64,000 nt of DNA from Linnemannia hyalina (lineage: Eukaryota > Mortierellomycota > Mortierellomycetes > Mortierellales > Mortierellaceae), in the NCBI GenBank assembly GCA_019671135.1, contig JAHRHY010000003.1:1922001-1986000 (forward strand). Reading direction: 5' to 3'. This document shows positions 22,201 through 32,168 of this stretch, one piece after another. The first letter of the stretch is position 1; each line of letters opens with the position of its first letter. The position numbers and the translations under genes are program-made. The notes under the pieces were generated by a model. It had not been told where the DNA came from, made no database searches, and saw only the letters and a program-made list of their open reading frames with translations.

Positions 22201-25200
22201 AAGACAGACATCGAAGAAGAAGAGAATGTAGATGCAGGTCGGGGCGGACTACTTGGTGAGTAGTCGATCAAAGTCGGACTTGTCGTCAGGACAGCTGTTG
22301 CGGTCGTTTGCGAGGTCTTTTGTTGCTGTGGCTGTGAAAGAACTGAACTCAGTTCGAGTGACGGCCTAGACGTCTCCCGAACAGACCGACTCCGAGGTCT
22401 TCCAAAGAACCCCGTGTTCTTGGCCGTACCAGCACCGCCACCCGTACTGGCGGAGGAAGAATCCTTAGAATCCGTGATATGTCCATGTCGATCGCCGTTC
22501 GCACGAGACAAAAAGGAGGCCGAGGCAGGGAAGAGACGAATGACCTTGAGGTCGGCCGGCTTTGTCGATCCACGATCTGCAAACAGTCCTGCATCGGGCG
22601 CGATCGAGAAGCCTGCCTTTCGGAGCACATTTTGAGTTTTGTTCTTCAAGTCGCCCAAGACAGAGGACCGAGAATGGTCGTGATGGTGTGTTGGATAATG
22701 ATGCGATCGCTGCGAGGTCGGTGGTGCTGGAGGAACAGCTGCTGCTGTGGAAGGTGAGGTCGAGTGAGGGTCTTTTCCTGGATCCATTTCGTCCACAGAG
22801 GGCGGTGCCAGTGAAGAGGTCCACGAACATGTCGACGAATTCGACGAGTGACCTTTGCCTGATCGTGAATTGTCGATAGAAAACTTTACAGAAGCACCAC
22901 CTTGTCCTGGTCGCAGCTCGTCCTTGGTAGAGGTGGCAGGGATTGTAAGTCGCAGGCTTGTAGAGTTATCGGTGGGTGTTGCCTCCAGAGTTGTTACAAG
23001 TTGAGCGGTAAGCGGCGTTGATGACATGGCGAGGGGATGTTGTTGATGATGATAATGATAATGGTGGTGTGCTGGAGACGCAGATCGAGAGGGAGACGAC
23101 AGAGAGTTGGTCGAGGACATTGGAGTCGAGAGCTGGTAGATGGGCGCGACGACCATGGGCATGAGCCTGGGCTGCTGGTGGTCCTGCTGGACAAAGACGT
23201 GGGACTTTATAGCGAGCAAGTTGGTGGTCATGGAGGCCGAAGAACTGTTGCTGAGATTTGCCATAGACGAGGCTGTCGATTGAGTCGGAGGCGAGAGGAT
23301 CCCCGTCAAAGAAGCAGTCTTCTGCCGACGATACCCTTTTGGGTAGAAAGAAGTTGGAACGGGTTCCTTGATGGCCGCCAAAGGGTACTCTTCTGTGTCG
23401 GTGGTCGATTCTTCATTTCGTTGCTGGAGCTCCTGATCCCACTGTATTGGCAGGTGTCCATCGTCCCGTTGTGATACCACGGTATAGTATGTCTCTTGGT
23501 ATAAAGGTATAGCTGTTGCTTCTGACAACGGTGATAAAGATTCCGACTTCTCTTGTGCAACATCATCAAGGGGACCTATGGCCAGTCTCAAGTCGTCTCC
23601 CGTGCTAATGCCCGCCTGCATTTCTTGCTCTTCCTCCTCCCTGAATGGTTGTACATTATCTCCAGCTATTATTGTCTCTGGTGCCGGCGCTGCTCCTCCT
23701 GTTCCTGATTTCAAGGGGCTCAAGAAGGCGGTCATGGATGGTAATGGTGTACTGGTATGAGAATGATGACGAGAGGTGGTAGTGTAGTTGTTGTTGTGGT
23801 CTATGTCGAGAGTTCCTTCGTTGTCGTTCCGGGTATTGTTGTAGGAGGATGGCGAGGGTGTCCTAGAGCGAGTCTTCATTTGTTGGGCGGGAGTGGTAGC
23901 CCAAGGCAGTATCGGCGAGGCGGGAGAGAAAGTGACTGAGGAAGGTGAAGAGCAAGAGGAGGAAGATGACAAGGAAGAGGTAGGAGACGGAGAGAGTGAA
24001 GTTGACAAGCCCAAAGGAGTTGTTGGCAAAAGAGACGAGGGAGAAAATGAAGACGACGACGAAGGCGAAGGCGAAGAAGAGTGTGGAGGGTTGGAGGAAG
24101 AAGGAGGAGGAGGGGGGGCAGTAGTATGAAGAGGTGACGAGGATGGCGACAAGGGCGGGATGGGACGACCTCTATTCTTGTCCGTAAGATCCTTGTCTGT
24201 AATGTCCTTCTGGCTATCCTGGTCAGAGGTGGTGGCGCGACCGAAGGTGCCTTCGCAAAAGCCCTGTTTTGCCAGCAAAAAGAAAAAGTGGTCCGTCCAA
24301 CAGCAGTGCCGGGCAAGTAAGGTAATGAAAGAAGAAAAAGATAAAGATAAAGAGTGAGTAAAAAGAAGGGAGGGAGAAGCTGCGACGGAGAGAGTGGGGA
24401 GAGGAAGTGAAGCGGAGAGAGAGGGAGAGAGAAAAGTAAAAAGAGTGAATGGGCACTGTTCGTTGTTCAAGGGTCAATTGGGTTCGTTTCCATTGCTTGC
24501 TTGTACAGCATACTAGTTTGCGGTTGTTGGGTGCGCTTTCCTGTGCAACTGTGAATCACTCAACCCACAACGCACACGCTGCGTCCTGTCCTCCCTTCCC
24601 TTCCCTTCCCTCCCTTCCCTCCCTCCCTCCCTCCCTCCCTCTCTCGTCCCTTCTCCCTTGCTTCCCTTTTCCCTTGTTTTCCTTCCGTGACTCCTCCTCG
24701 TCCTCATCATCCTCCTTCCCCCTTTTTTTTTCCTCAGTAGTGAGTAGTGTTCTTACCAGCACTGGTCCCTTTTCCAGACGATTAGGTACTACCGTCTGCT
24801 CTCCTAGATGGCGTACTGAACAAAAAAAATACAGAGAGACGGAAACAGTCAGAATTGAAGGGAGGGGAGAACTGTACGTCAATGAAGGATGGGAAAGGAA
24901 GGGAAGGGAAGGGGAGAAGGATTAAAGAAGAGGATGAAGGGGAGAGGGAAGAAAGAAAGAGGCAATGCCAATTGAACGAATAAGATGAAAGTAATATTGG
25001 GAGAGGTAGCCCGCGGAGAGTCAGGGGTAAGCAAAACACACAGTGAAGGATAACCCAAAAAAAAAAAAAAAAAAAAAAAACCAGGATGCAACAGGACGGC
25101 GGGATAAAGTTTCCAGCTTATGGATGGATGCAGGTGATGTGACAGGATGAGTTGCTCCATGGCTTCTTCCTGTTTTCTTTGCTTTGTTTCCACAACTTAA

Positions 25201-25827
25201 TATCCCCTTGCCTCTTTGCATTGCCAAACGGGACAGCAGTGGGAACATGGCGCCCACCAATGTAATTATATATGATGATCTTACGGGAAGCAAAGACAAA
25301 ACACTCCTGGGGATCATCATCACCTTCAGAATTAGTTTCAATGATGGTGCCTGAACGATGTCTCATATTTTATGTGAAGAGGTGGAATACGGGAAGAGAA
25401 GCTGTGCGAAGGCAGTCGTGATGGGGTGAAAAAGAATGAAAGAGAGACGAACTCGATTCGAAATGGCACAACTCCATTGCCATCCTTTCTCTCTCACACA
25501 AAAGAAAGCAGAGGAGGCACGCTTGAGAGAGCGAATACAAGAACGAGCAATATGCTTGTGTATGTGCATGGCACAGCCAGGCCTAGCTAGGACTACAGAG
25601 CCTTCCATCCGCCGCAGAGCATTGCCATGGAAAAAAACCACGTCTATTGTCCTGCTTGTATAGATATTACAAAAGAGCAAAAGGAAAAAACTGATGGGCT
25701 CGTATGGAGCTAAAGATATCTCCGTCTTGGAACACACGTTTGACGGTGAATGTGGAATGTGAAAGGAAAAGTTACCGTGGACTTCAAGTTCATGCTCATG
25801 TACATCGTCTTCATTGATGAGCAGCAT
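19257..25827 (-). CDS. TBC-domain Rab GTPase-activating protein, five exons
   Basis: Minus-strand exons 25827-25776, 25350-25285, 24815-24757, 24263-21126 and 21011-19257 join in phase to 1689 residues. The first three short exons were placed by me: donors GTAACT, GTAAGA and GTAAGA, acceptors TTCAG and GTTCAG, and phases 1, 1 and 0 all agree, and the joined protein (EDDVHEHELEVHG, then IIETNSEGDDDPQECFVFAS, then GEQTVVPNRLEKGPVL, then GFCEGTFG) reads smoothly. Residues about 75-1060 are low-complexity Ser/Pro/Thr. The TBC domain starts at about 1080 and spans the last intron. The arginine finger (IARDVHR) is Arg1157 and the glutamine finger (YCQGM) Gln1195, so it should be catalytically competent. 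WFLTLFTLSLPW and RVWDVFYFDG are further TBC motifs. The C-terminal about 300 residues are Thr/Ser/Asn-rich. Target Rab unknown. If the upstream exons were wrong, the first ATG in exon 4 would be at 23879. Confidence 0.85.
24590..24660. repeat. CCCTT/CCCT pyrimidine repeat in TBC intron
   Basis: Tandem CCCTTCCCTTCCC followed by repeated CCCT units on the plus strand (purine-rich on the coding strand) inside the intron between exons 3 and 4 of the TBC gene. Such tracts are slippage-prone; no other function is evident. Confidence 0.7.
25057..25080. repeat. A24 homopolymer in TBC intron 2
   Basis: Twenty-four consecutive A on the plus strand (T24 in the sense of the TBC gene), within the intron between exons 2 and 3. 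It is the longest homopolymer in the window and its length may be uncertain. Confidence 0.85.
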
Positions 25828-26604
25828 CCGCAAGTTGGACAGTTGGACGAAGGTAAAATTAAAAAAGGAGTAACACAGAGGTGAGCATAAAGTGGGGAAA
25901 CTAAGCAGCGTCGCAATGGAAAAAAGAAATGGTAGGGGGTGAAGGTGGTTGGATGCAAGCAAAATGTGGGTTTTTTCAAACGTATGTAGATTGGGTAAGG
26001 GGGAAGAGAAATGAAAAAAAAGACAGGGGAGGAGGAGGATTCATGCGTCCAGGAGATACATGCGAAAGAAACGAGATATGAACCCAACAACGCGAAAAGA
26101 CAGGCTGTAAAGGAAACACAGGCAGGTCATCGTTCACCCACGGCTGCGACCACGTCTTCCTCGCAACGTGTCAACACGTCTTACTATGATATGCTCGCCA
26201 TTCTACTCGTTTTCATAACACAGTGTCATCCCAGCACAACAAATATGAGCATGCTGGTTTGAGAATCACACGATAGTCTTGTTAAGGGTACAGAGCGCAA
26301 GAACATGACCATCCATCGACAAGAGGCGGACGTTATTTTTTGTTGACGCCACGTTTTTTGTCTGTCTGATTTTTTTAGGATAAGGAATATTCTTTTTGTG
26401 TTCAGACAAAAACCACTCAAACACACAAACATGATGAGAGGGGTTTTATTTCAAACAATTATCCTCCGCTCCGTTATCTTTCAACATACAAACAAATAAA
26501 AGAAAGAAAAGAAAGGAAAAAAAAACGTTATGTCAATGCCGATGCCAATACCAATGCCTTTGTTCATGCCAATTGCCACTACGGGAAATGGGGGATGACT
26601 TCTT
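25828..26604. promoter_or_regulatory. Intergenic region between bHLH and TBC genes (both minus)
   Basis: Contains the 3' UTR of the bHLH gene (minus-strand AATAAA at 26450-26445) and the promoter or 5' leader of the TBC gene. A further noncoding 5' exon of the TBC gene could lie here; there is no coding evidence for one. Confidence 0.4.
26445..26450 (-). terminator. Candidate poly(A) signal of the bHLH gene
   Basis: TTTATT on the plus strand reads AATAAA on the minus strand, about 155 nt beyond the bHLH stop codon. The distance is a little long, so this is tentative. Confidence 0.3.
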
Positions 26605-28590
26605 CTAACGTTCACGCTCATGGCCCTCCAATGACGATTCTGGATCTCCTGCTTCCAATTGATACATGTCCGTGTACTTTCGAAGCTCTTCCTCCAACAG
26701 TAAAATGTAGTCCGTCGCTATTAGTAAAACAAGAGTGACAGCCGGTCAGTATTTTGGTACGTCAATGGCCGTTGTTCCTTTGTCCTCAATTGTTATTGTT
26801 CGTTTTCAGGGATAAGAAAGTGGCAAATACCTTTTCTAAGAATGGTTGCCTTCGAATCCGTGTTCTGTGCACACCTACAGGGCAAGAAATGATTCAGTTG
26901 AAAATAAAATTATGTCAGCGAGTTTTCTTCTCCCCTCTTTACCCAGGAGAGTGTCCCTTCCCGTTCCATTCACATGGGAATAGATTATCCACATCCACAT
27001 CCACGAGACAAAACAAAATACAACAAAGCCCAAACAAAAAACGTACTCTGGGATGACACTTTTGAGCTCATCAAAACCACCATTGATCTTCTCACGACGC
27101 TTCTGTTCAGAGATGATATGGGCCACCCGGCGCGTGGGGTCAACGACCTCCTTGGGTACCGGTGGAGCCACCGGCACCTTGCGAGTCTGGCGGCCGTGGT
27201 ACTTGCGAGGAGCCGAGGTTTGAGGTGCGCGTGGGGGCAGGACTCGGGCTGGTGGGATGATGCGAGGTGTTGGAATGGTCAGACTCTTACTCCTTGATCT
27301 CTGCTGATGTTGCTGTTGTTGTTGTTGCTCTTGCTGTTGTTGCTGTTGCTGCTGCTGCTGTCGTTGTTGTTGCTGCTGCTGCTGCTGTTGTTGAAGATGC
27401 TGGGAGGATGGGTTGTGTTGATGTTGGGCTTGTTGGAAGGGGTTGAAGGTAGAGTGGCTAGGAAGAGAAGACGACATGGCAGCCGAAGACATCTGTTGCT
27501 GTTGCTGTTGCTGCTGTTGTTGCTGTTGTTGCTGCTGCTGCTGTTGTTGCTGGCGTTGAAAGTGTTGACTCAAGGCCGAAGAAAAGGCACTGAAGGAAGG
27601 AGACTGAGCGGCGGCCGAGGATGTCGGCATAAAGCCTCCTGCATTATTGTGACCACCGTCACTGCTGTGAAAGGCCGACGGTTGGTTCTGGTATATGACC
27701 GGCAAACTTTGAGGCTGGAAGGACGACGTGGTCGGTGTGGTCGCCATTTGGCTAGAGTTGTGATGCGGCGACGAGAATGTGTTCCGGCCGCGGGACGATG
27801 TGGGCATGGACATGGGCATGACCGACGACGAAGACGACATCACTGACAGCGAAGCCAACGAGGCTAGAGAAGACTCGATCCCGTGGACACCACCGTTGTT
27901 GTTGTTGCCGCCGCTGTTAGGGTTGTGGTTTGCATGACTTCCACCGGATGAGTAAATTCCGCTCGTGGGGGATAAGAGCCCGGGCGAAAGCATCGAGGCA
28001 GTCATCGACGCTGATTCGGAAGCGATCGATCCAGGAGACGACGGCGAGAGGGGCGATGACGGTGTGAAGCCTGCAAAGCCGATAGGGATTGAGAATCCTT
28101 GGGTCAATTGAGGGTGGGACAGAGTGCGGTGGTGATGGAGACTTTGCATGCCACTACTACTATGCTGACGGTCGTCCGATGTCTCGATGTTGTCATCGTC
28201 GTCCTCGTCGTCATCATCCTTGTCAAGGTCGTCGTCACTGTTCATATCATCGGTGTTCTTGATGTTGATATGTTGATGGGTGGTACTGCTACCTCCACTT
28301 GCACCAAAGGATTGTTGAAATGAACGATCTTGGTTACTGTTGGGTTTGCTGCCGCCCTGACTGTGCTTCTTCCTCATGACATGTTCGCCAAGACCATATC
28401 CGGACTGGGATTGCTGCTGTTGAAGCCGACGGTGTTGTTGGATCTGTTCTTGAAGCTGTCGGACCTGTTGGGTTTGAGGGAGGTGGTGCAAGGGGTTGGC
28501 GAGTCCAAGGGCAGAGGTCGGCTTTGACCAGGTCGGTGGTGGGTTCATATCCAGATCAGGGATGAAAGTTGATTGAGCAGTTGGGTGCAT
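26605..28590 (-). CDS. bHLH transcription factor with poly-Gln tracts
   Basis: Exons 28590-27047, 26874-26831 and 26717-26605 join in phase to 566 residues. The bHLH domain is at about 483-545 and is split by both introns. The basic region is RRVAHIISEQKRREKIN, with His491, Glu495 and Arg499 giving the class B H-E-R pattern expected to bind CACGTG-type E-boxes. Helix 2 is SKATILRKATDYILLLEEEL and continues as a short leucine-rich coil, after which the protein ends within about 25 residues. The N-terminal 480 residues are disordered, with long poly-Gln blocks at about 346-368 and 398-430 and a Ser/Asn-rich centre, probably an activation region. The domain resembles the MYC/MAX/USF-like group rather than SREBP (Arg, not Tyr, in the basic region). 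Target genes unknown. Confidence 0.9.
27304..27555. repeat. CAG/CAA (CTG/TTG) trinucleotide tracts coding poly-Gln
   Basis: Two blocks of CTG and TTG triplets on the plus strand (about 27304-27400 and 27490-27555) are the poly-Gln codons of the minus-strand bHLH gene. CAG and CAA are interrupted and mixed, which usually limits slippage. The plus-strand poly-Leu frame across this area is only their shadow. Confidence 0.9.
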
Positions 28591-29458
28591 CCGGGGGAGG
28601 GGTCAATTGTGTTATTGCGTATATTTACAGGGTGCCTGAGTAATGGTATGGCTGACTATGGACAAGGGGTGGTGGGCGGTAGTTGAAGGGTATGAGTGAA
28701 TAAATAAAAGTTGAGAAAAGCAAACAAGAAGGAGATATTAACAATGAATGAAAAAAGGGAATGAGGCGTTGAGAACGGACAAAAAGGTGTAACGATAAAG
28801 TGAGCGAAGAAAGGGAGCGAAGGTGTGTTCTTTTATATGGAGCACGGAGGCAGTGAGGGTAAGGTGGATCCGACTGATAGAGTAGATAAAGACAGACAAT
28901 AGGCATTAAGACAAGAGGTACCTTTCAATTGAAAAGAATAGAGTAATAGTGCACTGTGCTTGAGTGAGCGGGAAGAAAGGATAAAGTAAAATGTCAACAA
29001 AACCATATGTACACGCGCACGAGTGAGAGAGTCTTGATAACGAACAAACTCAAAATAGGATAATGACAATGGAACGTGAGTGACAGGGGCTGAAGTTGTA
29101 CTCCTTGTTCACTCAACTGGCATAAAAATGACAAAGGAGGCGAAGGGGACTATTGACTATCGATCCGTTCAAACAGACCCACACTGGAGCGTGAAAGAGG
29201 ATTGCTGGAGTGAAGGAAGGAGTGAAGGAAGATGAGAAAGCGGGAAGTGTGCTCTTCTCAGAACAACAACTAAAACAACAAATATCTGCTCCGAACGACC
29301 ATCCCATCATACCATTCCATCAACAGGGAGGCAGGCAGGCAGGGCTTACTGTCACTTTTTTCTAGATCAATGGACGAGAAGTAGGAAGGGACGGATACAC
29401 AAGTCGATGCAAGGAGGTACAGTAAACATGTCAACAATAGCAAAACAAAACAAAGCAA

Positions 29459-29513
29459 AGTAAAGAAAAAAGAAAAAAGAAAAAAGAAAAAAGAAAAAAA
29501 AAAAAAAAAAAAA
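29459..29513. repeat. AAAAAAG heptamer repeat running into poly-A
   Basis: Tandem units of A6G run into about 20 consecutive A on the plus strand. Simple-sequence tract in noncoding DNA. Confidence 0.8.
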
Positions 29514-32091
29514 GTGATCAAAGAAAAAAACATAAACACAAAAACGAGGGACAGGGATGATCTCGGGCGAACATGGGCAAACAGACAAACAAGGTCGGCC
29601 CTCTGATAGAAAAAGAAACAGCGACTTTGCTTGCAGTCGCATTCCACGATCGATCGTATCTCCCTCTCCCTCTCCCTCTCTTTCTATAGGTCGATGGACA
29701 ATGGTTATCCTTCATTCCCTTCACATCTCATTCGATTGACCATGGTCATCCTAGAGAACGCTCTTAATATGCTCCGTGGACGTGGATCTGGACCCCACAG
29801 AATTAGAGAAAGGAAGAAAATCCATCAGTGTTATGAAGTTTTCTCTCCCTTGACCCTGACCTTAATCATGGTATTCGAAGAGTGGAGGGTGGATGTTCGC
29901 CAATGCAAAGTAAAAGACTCGATGGCTCAAGTCAATGGTTGGCGATGAATAGGGAGATACGCGATGTACAGTACCGACGATCTTCTCCCAAACCCTCTTG
30001 CACCTCATTCACCTTACACTCCTCTCTCTCCTTCACTTTCGTTTTCAAGTATAAAAACCACTTCAAAAAAATGTATTTGGCACATGCTGCTATCTATGTT
30101 TCTGTCCTATTTCTGTTTTTTCGCATCGACCACCTTCTGCACCAAAAAAAGAAGTGTAGAAGTAAGCCTGAAAGACAACACCCCCCCCCCCATTTGCACT
30201 TGATATTTTGGATTGTCGCCCGAGAGCGATGAGAACCACCCTCGCCTTTCTTTCCACTCCCTGTAGACAGCTCGCCACCTCTCCCAAAATAGTGCCCAAA
30301 AGATATATCCATCCTAGGAGGGTCTGGTAATGCTGACTGAGAGGGAGGGTTAGCCATAAAATAAAAAAGAGACCAAGGAAGACGGACAGAGAGGTAGATG
30401 CAACAGAAAGTGAAAGTGTGAGAGTCAATCTGTTATCGGCTTCAAGCATTTGTCAATGCCCTCCTTCCTTTTCTTATTCTCTTTTTCCTTCACCCTCCTC
30501 TTCTTGGCTCCTACAACTCCCTCATCTGTTTTTTTTTTACTATTTTTGCTCTTTTTTGTAACCCCCCTCCCTCCGTTATTCTCTCTATCTCTACTGGGAA
30601 GGAAAGGGGAAAAGAGGGATATCAGAAAGGTAAAAAATGGACATGTGGTTAGCATTGGGTTGTGAACGTACTAGCTAGTATCAAGTACGAAAAAATCATT
30701 ATCAGAAAGGGCTTTGTCTGAGAGATGAGAGGAAGACACGGAACAAAATTCAACGGATTTTTGTTGTTGTTGTTCCAGTGCGTACAAAAGTAGAGGGGGA
30801 AGGAGAGAGATACGGAAGCTCCTTTGGAACGAAGATAGTAATCACGGGCACACTTACACACAAAGCAAAAAAAAAAAAAAACAACAATCAGCAAAGCAAG
30901 AACGAAAACAAGGAGGCATGGCATGGCTCATGTCATGGCTCAAAGAGAGGAAAGGAAGGGGGGCGAGTCAGGGTCCAGTGGTTTTTTCTTGATTTCACAC
31001 GAAATGGGCTTCGGTCGTACACCACACCCATTCTTTCCACGCGGAACAAAAAAAAATAAAAACAACATGCAACTGAAGAAAAATAGACGCGTCGAAGACC
31101 CGCGCCTCCCCTCCGTTCCGTTCGCGTCTCGATTGTATTTGATCAGTTCTTTTTTGGTGGTGAAACAATCAATCAGCATCATCAGCATGAATTTGTTCAA
31201 TGATGAATATTTTCAATGACTTTGCAAATGGGCCAGGGGTACTCGAATACTCCGAGGGAGAGGGGGTGGAGGAGAATTGGCGAAGGGTAGTGCGGAACTT
31301 CTCTCTCGCTCCTTCTTCCCCGGTGTTCTCAATTGTTATTCTTAGTAGCAAACAGGACATGTACTGTACTTTTTTTGCGTAGTTCGTCAGTAGGCCTAGG
31401 AAAGCACGCAACCACATAGCCGTCGTTCAAGGTACAACGACATGATAAAAGCGCGGGCGTGAAGAATACCAATGTCATCCCTCTGATAAAAATGCGCAAA
31501 TGCACACACACAATTTTCTCCCTCATTTTCCGCACCCCCTCTTTTTGGTCAATTTTCATATGACAGCGGATGGTACACAAGACAAGGACCCCGAGCGTGC
31601 TCCTTTTTTTTTTGTTTACGATTTCGGATCCACAATCGCAAACAACAACGACACGTTTTTATCACGTTTCCGTTCTTTGTCTAAAATAGAAAACGAGTTC
31701 TCCTTTGAAGGTGGTCAATTGCCTATCCATGGAGATGCTGGATAATGATGAGTGAAGTAGGGTGGATGGACGTTTTGTGGTTCGTTTTTGGAGTTTTAAT
31801 ACAAAAGATAAGAGGAGGAAAAGGGAAAGTCGGACAGGATTCACGGTCGATGATTGGTCAAGAAAACGCGGGGTCTGACTCGATTCGCACGATTCAATTT
31901 ATTCGTTATGTATTCTAAAAATCTAAAGGAGACTTAGAAGAATTCGCCTGTGGTCCCTGTTTTCTTCTTTTGAGCGACCTTTGCATTGACATAATCCTTT
32001 TCAGGCTCGCATTGGTCTTTTTTATTCTTTATCTTTTTTATGACATCAAAACAGACGCGTCAGTTAATGAACTTGAAATAGAAACTGGATA

Positions 32092-32097
32092 TTTATT
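32092..32097 (-). terminator. Poly(A) signal of acyl-CoA oxidase gene
   Basis: TTTATT on the plus strand gives AATAAA on the minus strand, 72 nt past the acyl-CoA oxidase stop codon. Confidence 0.5.
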
Positions 32098-32168
32098 CCA
32101 CTGGCTTTCTCTCTTTCTGTCTATCGCGATACAAAAAGACGCTAAACTACTCGCTAGTTCGCCATCAC

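Larger units (their letters stand above)
28591..32168. other. 3.6 kb interval without a recognisable gene
   Basis: Upstream of the bHLH gene and downstream of acyl-CoA oxidase, both minus strand. All open frames are short, low in complexity and lack any domain or spliceable partner. The sequence is rich in A- or T-homopolymers, AAAAAAG repeats (about 29459-29515), C11 (30181-30191) and CT-rich stretches. It probably holds a long bHLH promoter/5' UTR; a lncRNA or a fast-evolving small gene cannot be excluded. Confidence 0.45.

Noticed and set aside
23879..24263. ATG at 23879 as the start of the TBC protein
   Set aside because: The frame upstream is open and protein-like to a good acceptor at 24263, and three upstream exons join it in phase.
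27307..27846. Plus-strand poly-Leu ORF resembling membrane protein
   Set aside because: Complement of the poly-Gln codons of the bHLH gene.
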